DNA of 60,000 nt from Symbiodinium natans (GCA_905221605.1 CAJNDS010002145.1:378501-438500), one strand, 5' to 3'; positions 11,641-24,500 are shown, numbered from the stretch's first letter. Notes: generated from the letters alone by a model not told the origin. Numbers and translations: made by a program.

Positions 11641-13404
11641 TCAATGCATTACCGGCGTTCGTGCGGACAGCATGTTAGCTTCAAGCTTGTCGATGCAGTG
11701 GCACAACTTGACATGCAGAAAATTCTTCAATAAGTCCCAAGAAGTCCTGTGCCGGCATGCAGGCAAAGCGCAGACTTCCGAAGCCTCTTGCGATCTTCTC
11801 GTGCCTGTCCGTCCAGACTTGTCATGATGGTTAACGAGGACCGAACAGCAAGGGCAGACATGATCGCTTCCATGTGCGTCCGCCTGTTCTTGCACTCCTC
11901 GCTTTTCCTCCTTGCTAGCAGCTGAGGCCACCAACGTCGCAGAGTCGCTTCCACCCTCTTTGATCTTTTTGACGAATTCATTGCTGGCTGTCACTGCTGG
12001 CTTCACATGGGTTGCAGAATCTGCACTGAGCTCAACCTCCGTCACTTGTCTCTTGCTAGCCTTGCCTGGTTTGCCGTCCGTGGATGGAACAGGGGTGTCC
12101 TGTGTGGTGACTGTTGAACAGTCTACACCCTTCTTCTTGCCTGAGGCACCCTCTCCGCTTTCAGAGGCAATTGGCTTTGCCGATGTCTTCCTTGCCGCGG
12201 CACTTGGGATGGAGACTGCGGCACCTTGACTGGCCAGCGCCTTCGCTGCGGCTGATGCCTGGCCTTTTGATGGCATCTCTGTCTTCACCCCTTTACACTT
12301 GACTTGGGTAGGAATGCTCTGAATGCTCTTCTCGGCACCACCATCAGCCAGGGCTTGTGAAGCGCCCTTGCCACCAGCACGGCCATGCGTGGCAGGGTTG
12401 GCGGACGCCTGCTTCGTTGCGGGCTCCTTCTTGATCGAGGCTAATCCCTGGACTTTTGAAGTCTGTTGCTGAGCGGGATCAGCACGCGCGGTGGACCCCG
12501 GCTTCGTCGCAGCCTCCTTCTTAGTCGGGGCTGAAGCCAAGACTTGCGATGCGTCCTTGCCACCAGCAGCTGCCTGCGTGCCAGGGGTGGAGGACGCCTG
12601 CTTCATTGCGGGCTCCTTCTTGATCGAGGCTGATCCCTGGACTTTTGAAGTCTGTTGCTTTGCAGCAGTATCAGCACGCACGGTGGATCCTGGCTTCGTC
12701 GCAGCCTCCTTCTTAATCGGGGCTGAAGCCAAGACTTGTGATGCGTCCTTGCCACCAGCAGCGGCCTGCGCGCCAGGGTTGGAGGACGCCTGCTTCATTG
12801 CGGGCTCCTTCTTGATCAAGGCTGATCCCTGGACTTTTGAAGTCTGTTGCTGAGCAGCGGGATCAGCACGCGCGGTGGGTCCCGGCTTCGTCGCAGCCTC
12901 CTTCTTAGTCGGGGCTGAAGCCAAGACTTGTGATGCGTCCTTGCCACCAGCAGCAGCCTGCGTGGCCGGTTTGGAGGACGCCTGCTTCATTGCGGGCTCC
13001 TTCTTGATGGAGGCTGGTCCCTGGACTTTTGACGTGTGTTGCTGAGCGGGATCAGCACGCGCGGTGGATCCCGGCTTCGTCGCAGCCTCTTTCTTAATCG
13101 GGGCTGAAGCCAAGACTTGTGATGCGTCCTTGCCACCAGCAGCGGCCTGCGCGGACGCCTGCTTCATTGCGGGCTCCTTCTTGATCGAGGCTAATCCCTG
13201 GACTTTTGAAGTCTGTTGCTTGGCATCAGTATCAGCACGCGCAGCAGACCCTGGTTTTTTCGTGGCCTCCTTCTTGATCGGAGCCTCTTTCGATGGATTC
13301 GAGCGCAATCCTGCTTGCTTCGCCATGAGCTGCTTCGGCCAAAGAAGCCGTTTAAATCCGACAATCTGACTTGAAGGGCAGATCCGTCCAAATGCCGGCT
13401 CCAT
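11641..13404 (-). CDS. Lys/Ala-rich tandem-repeat protein with repeated IKKE motifs
   Basis: A single open frame of 587 codons; an in-frame TAG lies two codons before the ATG. Residues 1 to about 25 are hydrophobic and aromatic. Residues of about 35-360 are four to five degenerate repeats of 62-64 residues. Each repeat carries two lysine boxes, of the type APIKKEAATKPG and ASIKKEPAMKQAS, separated by Gln/Ala/Gly-rich spacers such as AAGGKDASQVLA. IKKE fits the general SUMO consensus (hydrophobic-Lys-x-Glu); that match is established, its use here is inference. After about residue 360 the repeats fade into Ser/Thr/Ala/Lys-rich sequence. Near residue 530 there is a small CPCC motif. The protein is very basic and probably disordered, so it may be nuclear or nucleic-acid binding. 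The last 40 codons could be read-through into an intron, since a GTAATG donor lies near the stop. Confidence 0.75.
   Translation of the reverse strand: MEPAFGRICPSSQIVGFKRLLWPKQLMAKQAGLRSNPSKEAPIKKEATKKPGSAARADTDAKQQTSKVQGLASIKKEPAMKQASAQAAAGGKDASQVLASAPIKKEAATKPGSTARADPAQQHTSKVQGPASIKKEPAMKQASSKPATQAAAGGKDASQVLASAPTKKEAATKPGPTARADPAAQQQTSKVQGSALIKKEPAMKQASSNPGAQAAAGGKDASQVLASAPIKKEAATKPGSTVRADTAAKQQTSKVQGSASIKKEPAMKQASSTPGTQAAAGGKDASQVLASAPTKKEAATKPGSTARADPAQQQTSKVQGLASIKKEPATKQASANPATHGRAGGKGASQALADGGAEKSIQSIPTQVKCKGVKTEMPSKGQASAAAKALASQGAAVSIPSAAARKTSAKPIASESGEGASGKKKGVDCSTVTTQDTPVPSTDGKPGKASKRQVTEVELSADSATHVKPAVTASNEFVKKIKEGGSDSATLVASAASKEEKRGVQEQADAHGSDHVCPCCSVLVNHHDKSGRTGTRRSQEASEVCALPACRHRTSWDLLKNFLHVKLCHCIDKLEANMLSARTPVMH
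12330..13310. repeat. coding minisatellite, about 190-bp unit
   Basis: Four to five tandem copies of a 186-192 bp unit, recognisable on the plus strand by GGCTTCGTCGCAGCC at about 12500, 12692, 12884 and 13073, with a diverged copy near 13251. Copies differ by scattered substitutions and a few whole-codon gains or losses, so the minus-strand frame stays open. The outermost copies are the most diverged. Confidence 0.9.
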
Positions 13405-13862
13405 AATCTAGGTCAGATGGCGTAGTGCAGTGTGTAGTCTGCGAACGCTAGCAGCATTCCCGTGAAGCTTCGAACCATCTGCCAACAGCAGCAACTCGCA
13501 TGGTGGTTGAAGTGCTCCGCAAATCTTGGGCCCTTTTGTTCAAAGCACAAGCTGCTTCCCAGCACGCCCTTTTATCACTCTTTTATCTGCTTTGCTCGAA
13601 GAAGCAACAGTAAAACTGTATGTGACACAGGCCACCTATGTTGTGAGACAGTTCATGACACATGTGCGTACATATGTTCAAGAAATCGCTCGACGACACC
13701 ACTCTTGCATGCCGCCTCTCTCGCTCCAATATGCCACCCTTGCTGCAGCTTCGCTTGACTTCTACGTATGGAAGCTACACATATCATACAAATTTGTCAC
13801 AGATTTTTTGCAGAGCCAAGCCCACCGCTCAGAGGATAATGAAGCAGAGCACGCCTCTCTCT

Positions 13863-15376
13863 CTAGCGGCGGCCTTGCTTCTTGTTCTTCGCTGCACGAG
13901 CAGCAAACGCTGCTTTCTGCTTCCTTGTCATGACCAGGCCCTGCAGCAGAAGAGGTCAGACAAAAGATCAGACAAAAAGATCAGACAGGATTCAAACCAA
14001 ACTTTTCTTGCACTATGGCACGCAAGCGCACTTCTCAGATCTGTTGTGTACAGGTGAATACTTTACGCCAGGCTGTGCATTGCAGTGAGGAATTAGCTCT
14101 CAGCTCCTTCCATCTCCTTGCCCCGATTTCAGGCCTTGTAGTTCATGAACTCAACGTCCACGTTCCCAAGGTCCACTTCCCTGAAACGGGAATTACATAG
14201 ACTATTGGGACATATTGGGACTCATATTGCCGAAGTGTGGCGACAGCCAAGGCAGCGGCTGATTCATTTGGCTTTTCTTCTTAGCTCGAGGCTTCCCTTC
14301 TTCCTTATTGGCCTTGTCAGCTTCTTGCCTGATCAACACGCGGTCGTGGCATCTAGTCACACTCGCAAAATCCCAGTTCAGCAGCAACAGGATTGACGGA
14401 TCTTTGGCAAGTGCTCACACGTAAGAGCTTCGTTGGCGTTCGTACTAGCGCCACAAGCAGCTTGCAGATGCTACAAGTGCAAGGAGAATGCAGAGATCTT
14501 AAGGCCCGAACTTCGAGGCTTGTGCTGCAGTGCTCCGCTGGATTTTGGCAATCGCCTTTATCTTCAGATCCGTGGGCGGCAGAGGCAGGCCTGGCACAGC
14601 TGACGGATCACCTAGACCATGCTGGACTCGTGAAAAACTTCTGTCCTCAGAGGCAACAGCAAAAAGCTGTCTGGCAGCACCAAATCAAAAGTAAGTGTGC
14701 CACCCAAGTCATCGCGGCTAGTCAGCTTCTTCTTTTTGATGTCGTCCACCATGGTTTTCTGATCGTCAAAAATGCGCAGATCAACATATCGCCCACGCAT
14801 GGCTGGAGGACACCTCCTCATCAAGAAACTGGCGAGTCTTGTCCACGTCCCACTGCCACCTGTCGTCTCGAGGGTCCTGGCTTTGCATCGTGATGTCCCA
14901 GAAAGGTTCCATCAAAGTTGCATAGTTTGGGTGCAATGGAAAGGGTGCCTTGCGCACGCTCTTGAATTGAATTCTCTAGAGCATAGAAGAAAAGCACAAC
15001 AGAGCCGGCAAGACGTTGAAAATATACTTCTCGCACAACATCTCATCCTGAGGTGGCATGGCAGATGCAGTAGACTCCCCAGACTTTCAGAAGAATCAGC
15101 CGCAGTGTCATATCTTCGAACTGACTCTCCATGAAATCAAGCAGAACAGCGGCGGCTCTCTCAGACACTCCGTTTGCCATGGTTTCAGGTGCAGCGAAAT
15201 ATTGCTGACTGCAGACTCCGCAAACAAGCATGGGGGACATGTACTGACTGCAACATTTGCCGAAAGCCTGTGGTCATGATGTCCTAAACAAAGAAGAGCA
15301 CATCAAACAGCTCTTTCCCTTCCACACAATGCTCCGGCGTGCCCATGGAAGCTCGCTGGACGTACAGCTTGGGCAT
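13863..15376 (-). pseudogene. multi-exon gene with an internal stop and a 1-base frameshift
   Basis: Not recognised. The likely first exon at 15302-15376 starts MPKLYVQRASMGTPEHCVEG. The exon at about 15081-15247 (YMSPMLVCGVCSQQYFA, then ANGVSERAAAVLLDFME) carries a CxxC. Next comes a stretch of about 260 bp at 14785-15045 (LCEKYIFNVLPALLCFSS ... YATLMEPFWDITMQSQ ... DDRWQWDVDKTRQFLDEE). It contains an in-frame TAG after the first part. It also needs a one-base shift near 14783-14790 to continue into VDLRIFDDQKTMVDD. The 3' exons are about 14210-14390 (ADKANKEEGKPRAKKK), 14136-14180 (VDLGNVDVEFMNYK) and 13863-13940 (TRKQKAAFAARAAKNKKQ, then a stop). The tail is very basic. The locus is either a recent pseudogene, a misread of an intron inside the long stretch, or an assembly with small errors. 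Confidence 0.5.
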
Positions 15377-17999
15377 GCTTATCTAGGGTTCCAGGTATGG
15401 GCCCTGATTTTGGGTCCCTTGTTATTGCACCCTTGTATAAGCTATACATAATTAGCGGGCAAGGGTAAGGGACCATACTTGGTTCCAAACTTAGAGCTTG
15501 CGCTCAACAAAGCATGCCGTGTGCTCACGATTTTCCTTCCAGCCTATGCCACGACCAAAGTACGTCATCACGCATTAGGAGTCCCGTACTTGGAGCATTC
15601 ATGCCTGACTCTGCCAACTAGAAACATGATGCCAGGCCTTTAGAATTGCAGGCCTCCCGGGCCTGCTTTGATTGTCGGACGTATGATTGTGCGCACCTAC
15701 AAGCGACCCTGCAAAAGCGGATTTGCTGCGGTTGAGTTAGGACTTCACAATGTTCGCAAGGTGTCGAGTTGTTTAGCGGATCGTTGTGCTTTGATGGCTT
15801 CATTTTTGTTTCCTGGTGTTTGGCAGTGCGTTGGAAGTCTGTTGTCGTGTCGGTAGTGGAATGCATGGGCACTGGGATGCTAAGCTTGAAGATAGTCCAG
15901 GCCCTTGGGCTTTCAGTCTGCTGACTCTGTAGAAATTATAAAACTGATGTTTTTCATGCTTGAGCTGTACTGTACACATTTGATCACGTTCGTATGCAAG
16001 ATTCGCAGCAAACAATGCGAAAATCCCCAAATCTGGCACCTGGCGCCTGAAGAGGTTGATATAGAGCAAACGTCGCTTCCGCTTCTGCGCCAGACCAAGC
16101 GCTCAGGAAGCTCAAGAACAAAGTGAAGCACAAGTTAATATAAGTCACTGAAGATTGTACGTTCGCATTCTCAAGTAAATCACGATGTAAAGCACTAAAT
16201 TGTAGTCCCCGGTGGCGTCTCCGAAGGCGTCCCCAGACAGCTTAAAACACTTGCGGTACTAGCAACGATCCGCTGGTAGAAGCCTTCTCTGTCATGGCTG
16301 GTGGAGGATGGCGCGCCAAATATTCCGCGTTCCTGGAGACAGCCACCGTGATCCACCGTGCATGCTCAGCATACAGAACATCACTCTCCCCTGCAAGTTC
16401 TTTAGACAACGCTGATCTGATTGAGTCCGTCTGGGGCTGTCTGTCTGCTTGTCTGGATGAGGGCAGGGCTGTCGGAATTTGATAGGCCAGGTTCGCTGTC
16501 GCTTGGCCTCCATGGCCTAAGCATAGGCAACACAGCAGGTGAACGCCGGATCAGGATGGCTCTGAAGTCTTCTACGGCAGTTGGTAGTTGCATCTGCAAG
16601 CTTGCAGAGCGGCACAGCGCAGCTGGAAAGATTGGAACTGAAATCAATTCACTGAGACTGCAACTACAGGGCTGCAGTCAGGCGCGGCTCCTGTCTGCTT
16701 GCATTCTTCCATGTGCAAGCATTGCTCTGCTTGATCACATTTGCTCCGCACCGGTCAAGCTAGTTCTGCACATTCATCCAGGCTCCGACCTGACACCGTG
16801 TAGCCTGTCACGAAGCTCTTCGTGCTTCCCGGCCTGGCAATGACATCTCCCTCCTTTCGCAGATTTTCTCAGGCTCCCAGAGAAATTGCCGGCTGTGCCC
16901 GAAACATGTGACCATGGCCACGGTAGCCTTGTGCAACACGGCGAACCACAGAGAGAAAGAAAAGACCTAAAACGACCAAGCAGCTCTCGGATGAAACCGC
17001 TTAGCATATGCACGCAAGCAGACCCCACCCCACCCAAACTTGTAAGATGAAAACTGCAGGATTCATGCCATAAACTGGCCCACGGAAGCGCACCCAGCAA
17101 CAAGAGCGTACTTGATTCTTGGAATTACACGGGTCGCTAGGGCGATATCAGTTGATGCGCTGCTGTTTCTGCGGAAATCATGTCTTGAGGCAGCTACAGC
17201 TGCCATAGCCAGCCATCCGAACCGTCTTCTTTCCTCAGAAGCAAGCGCTACAGACCGCCACGAAAGCAACGAGGGCACACTTCTGAGGACTGAGCACAAT
17301 TGAGTTGGTGAGGCTGCATGACGGCCATGACTGCCCTGAGCAGACGAGGCTTGACCGGCAGCGAGCACCTTGGAGCTCCTGAGCCCTCCGCTGCAGAGCG
17401 GCAGTTGGGGCTACGCCAGCGGCTACATCCAAAATGGCCGCCGGGAGAGACGAGCACCGTGATGGGCAACACTCAAAGCCGCCGTATCTACCAAATACAA
17501 AGAAGCAAACAGTGGCTTACTTATCTTGCTTTCTTTTTCTGCAGATGTGGCTTCCAGAGTCGCTCCACGCAGCAACATCGCGGCAACATAGCAGACATGG
17601 TACGAGCGATCATCTCTGCGAGTCTCTGGGCAAGCGCCACCCTTCTTTGTGTTTGATGGTATGTGTGCGTGTGTGGGGCTAGTGCTTCGCAGTTGTCGGG
17701 CTTCAAAGTCAGGTATACACATCCCAACTAAACACAGGTTCATTCTCACGACACAACCCCGAAGAGGTTCGCGTGGGCCCAAGCCCCAGTTTTCAATAAC
17801 AATCGGTCCTGTGCTGAGACGAATCAGGCAATGCGGTAAGGAGTCAGGTTCCACACGACATACTTGAGTCTTGGGAATCATCAGAAAGAAGGCTCCTCTA
17901 CGCACTGCCTGCAACTGCCAGAACTTGACCCCCTGGTGAGGGAGGAGCTCAACAGCAGAATGAGATCCTTTCAACGTCTCGAATTTAGGAGACTGGTGA
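15377..17999. other. gap, gene content unresolved
   Basis: Several stretches look coding on one or both strands, and the strand could not be decided. Examples are 16294-16482 plus (RAKYSAFLETATVIHRA), 16540-16700 plus (CKLAERHSAAGKIGTEIN), 17112-17303 plus (VDALLFLRKSCLEAATA) and 17063-17230 minus (IPRIKYALVAGCASVG). None chains to a neighbour. The direct stretch 15900-16200 is AT-richer. At 17423-17990 only the downstream flank of the zinc transporter gene is seen. Confidence 0.3.
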
Positions 18000-20900
18000 C
18001 TAGGCATGGCCAGGATGGCCATGGCCATGGGAATGACCGTCGTGAGCTTCATGTGCATGCTTAGGCTCGTGGTCGTGCTCGTGGCCGTGCTCGTGGTCGT
18101 GCTCGTGGTCGTGCGAGTGGCCATGCGGAGACATCTTTGGGCTCGTATCGTCACAACCTGTCCATCAGATGTGGGGATGCAGCACTACTTCGTGGGTAGC
18201 ATGCACCCTGTACCTGCAAATTGCTTCGACAACAGGCCGGTCCATAGCATTCTTTTGGACAATACCCTCGCCGCCCTGCGGATCCGCGACTACACACACA
18301 AAACCCTAGTAGCTGTGTAAAGTCGTGTTACGCTTGGTTTTGCGGGCTTGGAACTTTCCTTCGGAAGGTGAAGATCCACAAGGTTCCTCAGGGTTCCCGG
18401 TCGTGCCTCCACAGCCGTCCACGACCATCTCGCCAAGCACCTGCATAGAAACAAAAATTTAGCCGGACAGCAGATATCCCGAAACCTTTCAAGGAAGAAG
18501 CCAAAGGGGCCTTGTCACTTAACAAAGATGCAGCAGAACAGGAACGCTTCAAGACACGAAAGCCTTACGACCCCATGTGACTCGTGACGATTGTCGAACG
18601 CTCCAAAACACGACAAAATTCAACGCACGGTGAGTTCGACTGCTTCGCACATGCCATAACATGATAACCGCACGACCCCGTCGCTTTCGCCAATAGCACC
18701 CCTGCGCGTTTTGACGACGTTGTTGTGGAACATTCGACAACGAGACCGCCCTATTTCAACAACAATGATTTCGGACGTTCAAAACCAGTCATGCAGTCAA
18801 GAACAATTTGGTGATTTGGGTTTCTCCTGCGGGCGGAATCTCCCTGCCACGCCGCAACCCAACGGAAAGTGTCAGCACACCTAAGGACGCATGTTCTAAA
18901 CTCTTTCCACTATCGGGGCTGCTAAATCAGCACCGATGCTACTCTTCAGGTCTCGGCCAAGCAAACCTGGGCTCTCTACAAGCAGTATGGCAAGCTTTTC
19001 GGAAACAATCAATGGCATTATGTCATTATGTTAACATGGCAGATCCATTGCTACAGCCAAAGGGCACGGTTCAGGAACCGTAGGAACCGAACCGCGCAAG
19101 AACCGAACCGTTCACGAACCAAATCATTCCTACACCACCTCGGAGAAAATGCAGTACGGGCAGCGACTGGACAAATGGGGCGGGCTTCAGCATGTTAAGG
19201 CATACAACTGGTCAAACAATGCCCTTGTGAAACTGCCTAACAGTTCAGGCTAGTTCGACCCCGCTTGCAGATCCGGGACAAATGCGGCAAGAGGAATAAG
19301 CAGGAAAATGCAATCACCACAGAGAAGGATGGACGAGTTTGGACTCGAACGTAGGGCTCAGAAAGTGGCTCCCAACCCTCTCGCGGATCGTGCGATGGAC
19401 CGGCTCAAGCACAAGCAAGAAATCGATCGCTGACTCTTCGTCTTGGACGTCTCGAGCCGAGCAATGCGAAATACTCGCCTTGGTCGAGGGACAACTTCGA
19501 CGACAGGTCCAGAAGAGGTCGGACTTGGTTCAGAAATTGCAGAAGCGATCAATTGTATTTATTGTCTCAGTATACGATGGAGGATGAATTGTATTGGCTC
19601 AATTGACGATGGAGGACAATCGCAGGAATGTCTGTTGCATGAATTCTCTTGTTCACTGCATTCTGTGGGCGCACGTGCATCTCTACCACGTGTACCCATC
19701 CAGACCCTACTACGACCCTTTCTGGCAAGAGCGAGTGCTGCGTATCCTGCAAGAACTGGCTACTGGCCAGCTGTAGACTTGTGGCCATTGCCAGACCGGC
19801 GAAGGCTGTCTCAGCCCTTGGCGTATGTTCCACGCATGGAAAGTCATTTACAAGGTGTTCGTACGTTCCATTTACTTTCCACACAAACATTTCGACACCA
19901 TCTAAGTGACGAGGGTTTCGTACGTTCTGAGCGAAGCAAACGTTCTGAGCAGGAATGCATTTGTACGAGACATGAAGACATGGAGAGACATGGAGACCGA
20001 AAAATGTCCACGCCTGTTGAATCAACGAAAAGGAACGAACTTCTGAACCGCGTTCGGGAAAAAAGAATCAAAAAGGCAAACATGCTAGCTCAACATGCGC
20101 AAAGTCCCCATCCCTGCTCTTCTTCCACTAGCCTCCTGCTGGAGGACCACCCACTCCGCTCGACTTACATAAATCACGACTCAGCAGATATCATTGGACC
20201 ATGGTGCTGCGACGATATTGTCGAACAGATGAAGTGCTAAAGCTGGGTTCAGTTGTCTGAATCAGTTCTCACGTCACTCAGCGTCGTGCCAAGAAAGTAT
20301 TCAAAGCTTTGACTTGGCGACTGAAGACGTGTCTTGCCTCCATCTGGAAAGTGCTGTGTCCGATTCCTGCTCGCTTGACTATCGCAATCGCCTGCATGAA
20401 AACACGCGTCGTGCAGCTGTTCGAATTCATGTGGTCTAAACTCTTCCTACAAGAAACGTGCTTGGCAAACTTCTGCCAATAAAGCTCCCTACCGCGTCGG
20501 CACCAGCCTCGCGCAATGCCCGTCCTTGATGGTCAGGCGCATCAACCTGAGGATGGTCCAGGACACGCACGTACAGCCCGTAATACAGCCCCCTGAAATG
20601 CAAACGCAGTCAAGGTGCGACTAGGTGAGCAGTGCAGCATACTTGGCTGGATCCAAGCTTCCAGACATGGAGGTCGTGAATGGATTTAACCTCCGGCTCA
20701 CCCGAATCTGCATGTCGAGGAATTGCGACTGAATGATGTTCGACGTGCTGCCAAGATGCGTTTTTTATTCGAACCAACTCCTCCGAAAGCGAGTCCCTTA
20801 GATGTTGTGCCGACATCAACGCCTCTGAAGCCCCAGCAGCCTTTGGCGGTCAGGCAACGAAAACGAGATACTGAAGAACACTCAAAACGAGAATCTGGTT

Positions 20901-21484
20901 GATGCTGTTCGGTGCTTTACCCATCAATGTCTCCACGGTGCGCACCTTGGGCAATAGCTCTGAGCCAACTCCGCATTTAGCCCTTTCATGCTCTGTCAAA
21001 GAATTGCAACTGCAAGCGTCATTAGCAAGTTCTAATAAAAACTTGCGTATAAACCTGCTGAGCCGCCATGGTTGATCGCGTGGTGTGTAGCACAATGACC
21101 CCAAACATACCTGAGCTTCCACCAACGATCACATGAATCTGCTGATTGCCCAGGGTTGCCGGACCCCGCCACTGTGCTACCCAAAAGCGTCCGAGCAGCG
21201 GCGTACAGAACAAAACTATGAGCACAGGATATCCTGCTGAAAGTGCAATCCACAATCGGATTTCTGACGGTAGCAGTATGTTTCAAAGTGCTTCAGATCG
21301 GCGTACCTTAAGCGTAGAGGGCAACAAACGATGGAAAAGTTTCACTTTCCGCGCTTCTTGACCAGCCTTCCTGGATCCTCCTGGATCGATGCCATGCGGT
21401 TCCCTTCCTGATCTTCCTGAAACAGTAATCGGAAAACAAAGGTGTCGTAACTGCTTGTGGTGTGAAAGCGGGACTTTCCGTACT

Positions 21485-21534
<50 letters not shown>

Positions 21535-24500
21535 GGGGGGGGGGGCTGCCCGAAAGGGGGGGTCGGGAGGCACCAGTGAAACCTACTTTTCTGCAACACA
21601 GACAGCCCGAGGCCTCGGTGGATGACGATTCGAACTTCCATTAATGCAGATCTCCTTTGTCAGGTCGTTTTTTGACTTGTGGCCCCCCCTCCAAGCCCTC
21701 CCACCAAGGCCCCCCAATTCCCAGCCCCCCCCCCAAAGGCCCCCTTGCATTGGAGTGGTTTGTGGGGACTGTGTCAACTACCCCCTCACCCGCACGCTGG
21801 TGACGCGTCGCAACTGCAGGCTTCGCCACTGCCAAGCTTGGGAGACTCTTGGGAGTGGTATCCGCTTCAGGGTATGTCAACGCATTCAGAGTCTGGGGGC
21901 CGCTTGTCCGGACTTTGATGCTCTGATTTGCAGCTGCGCGGCACGTGCAGAGTGGGTCGGCCTCAGCGATGGGAACAGAAATGCCACTGCCCGCCTGCCT
22001 GACCAATCGTGTCATGGGTTTCAGAGCCACGCGGCACAGCCATGCCAAGCTTAAGATGCCCTGCAAACATCCCAACGCTCCGGTCCGAACGGTCAGTTCT
22101 TGGGTCTTCATTGGGTTCACAAAAAAGGACAGGCAGAGCCTGGCCTATTTGTTGAATGGCTTTGCTTTTCGCCTTGAGGCACGTACTGCACTCCCGGTGT
22201 TGATTGCATTCCGACCGGCGAGGTGGTGCATCCCCGCTGTTCCGTTTCGCAAGTCTTCGTTGGACCTGTACGCATCGTGGAATGTATCGAGGAGCACTCG
22301 CATTCCTTGTCTTTCTGGTCTCGCTTGCCCCACGAAGGCGTTGCATGCCACCAGCTCACAAGAGCTCACAACAAAGGCGATTTCAGGTTGCGGCCACGCA
22401 ACTTCAAAGGCAAAAACAAAGTGACTAAAGCCCTACTAAGTCTAGGCCCAGCAAGGACAGAGGCGTCGAAGTCATGAAAGCACTCGAAGAGTAAGCACTA
22501 ACAACATGATGCAGCCAAACGGCATATATCCAGTTGCTGACCTGTCACATATGCATGGCTTCTGGACACTGGGACCAGGACAAGCAAAACTAAGATCAAG
22601 TGAGTGACTACGTAAACATGCGCGGTGCCTCGCCATCTGGGATCGGGGTCGATCCGATATCAAACGGCTCAAACCAAATGCACAAGGCTGCCACGCAAAC
22701 GCCCAGCGATTGAACCTTGGACCGGCTCAGCCCTTGAGAGGCCCTCGGGTCTATGAAGCATCACCAAGTGTGTCTGGCACCCGTCTAACTTTGGCCGCGG
22801 TAGTACTTCCCACCCCTTTTTCCTTCCCTTGACCCAACAATCGGGGCTTTTTGTGGGCCTCCCAAACCCCAGGACTTTCGCCGGGACCCGCGAGAAACCT
22901 TTGGAAGATCCTGGTGGAAAGCGGCCTCCAGGCTCAGGTTCTGCTCTGTGCTTCTCTTATGCTTCACAAGCCGTACCGCATCACTCGAAGACTCGAAGCG
23001 ATTGGCCCCAAGATTGTGGTCAAAGGCCACCATGATGCAAAAGACAAACATTGGTGATCATTGGTGTCATGTCCCTGAGTTCCTCGACGGGGCATAGCAT
23101 TTTCTAGTCATTGGAAGCTCTATCCCTGTGATTGCTCGTGTACCTGGAGCATCCCGACTGGCACAGAGGCATTCGCAAGCTGAACACTCCGTGCTGCTCA
23201 GGCCATGCCGCGCCATTCCAAGAGGATTCCATGGGTTCTGTTCTTTCCGGGGTTCCATCCGCACAATCAAGAGACAAACCCTTGATTTTCCTGAGTCCCA
23301 CTCAAAGGCCCGTAGCACGTGACGGTGCTAGCTTCGCTCTCTCACACCAATCTCGCACTTTTTCAGTTCTTGTGGAGCCTTTCAACCTTGCAATGCTTCG
23401 GCCACACCTTATCAGCCTTATCAGTTACACAAGAGCTGTCACGCCAAGCGGCAATGTCTCCTATGACATGAGCTAGGGCAGCTTGCACAGCAACGCTTTC
23501 GTCTTCATGCGAATGTCCATGATCGTCATCATGCCTGCCGGCTATTTCGATGTTCCCGAGCACAGTTGGTATGGCAGGTTCTTGCTGGCGTCAGTTCGGT
23601 CAGCTAAGCGGCGAGTGCCCATGCCCGAGAACCTCACTGACAACCACGCTGCTTGAACAAAAGGTAAATGCAGGCTCGTTCGCGCATAGCAAGAGATTAA
23701 AAACACATGACATCATGAAAACGCATGTGGGTAGCCTTCATCAATATCAGATTCACACCGAAGCCAATGGCTGCAATGATAAACCTGCAGCGAAGTGCGA
23801 ACGCGAATTCACCTTGCATTGGGACCCCGAGGCAGCCCTCGCATGTCTGGGGTGGTGGCATCAGCTGGCCATTCACCGGCTGTGGCCTGAATTTGTCAAA
23901 TACCGGCATCAGCTTGGGATCTACAAGATGCTACAAAACACATGGCTGGCAGTTGAGCCGAGTCTCCTGAAAAATCTTGGGATCGCCTTCAGAAATGGAG
24001 AGACTAGCGACAGACTGTCCCCTTGCAACACCTATGCACCCCCTCACTGGGGAACCCAAGGCTGCCCTTTTCCCTGAGGGCAAAACTCGCACTCTTGGCT
24101 TTTCTCACAGACCACGCAAACCCCCTGCAGTATCTGCAGTAGTGCCTTCTAGTGGCACTGAGCACAAAAGGACACGTTTGCCTCCGCGCAACACCCGACG
24201 CTGACATGGACCCCCAATAGCCCAAGCTCCTGAAAACCCCTAATAACTAAGTACAACCCTAAGCCCAAAAGCGCTAACCTCTCAACCCAAAGCCCGACGG
24301 CCCTGAACCCTCCACTCCGAGCCCGGACTAAGCGGTCGACATGCAGAGTTTACGCTTACGACCCGCCATGCCGAGCAAGCGTAAACAGGATTCAACAAAC
24401 AGATCTTTACAAGGCCTCCCAGAGCAGCACCGCCGTCAGTGCCCAGACGATGGCCACAGACAACAGCGCTCCAAGGACTTCTGCCTGCTGACGGATGACG

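Noticed and set aside
17423-18154. 243-codon minus frame with Thr/Ser repeats
   Set aside because: It is the wrong frame of the transporter's C-terminal exon; the correct frame reads HGHSHDHEHDHEH and stops at 18000.
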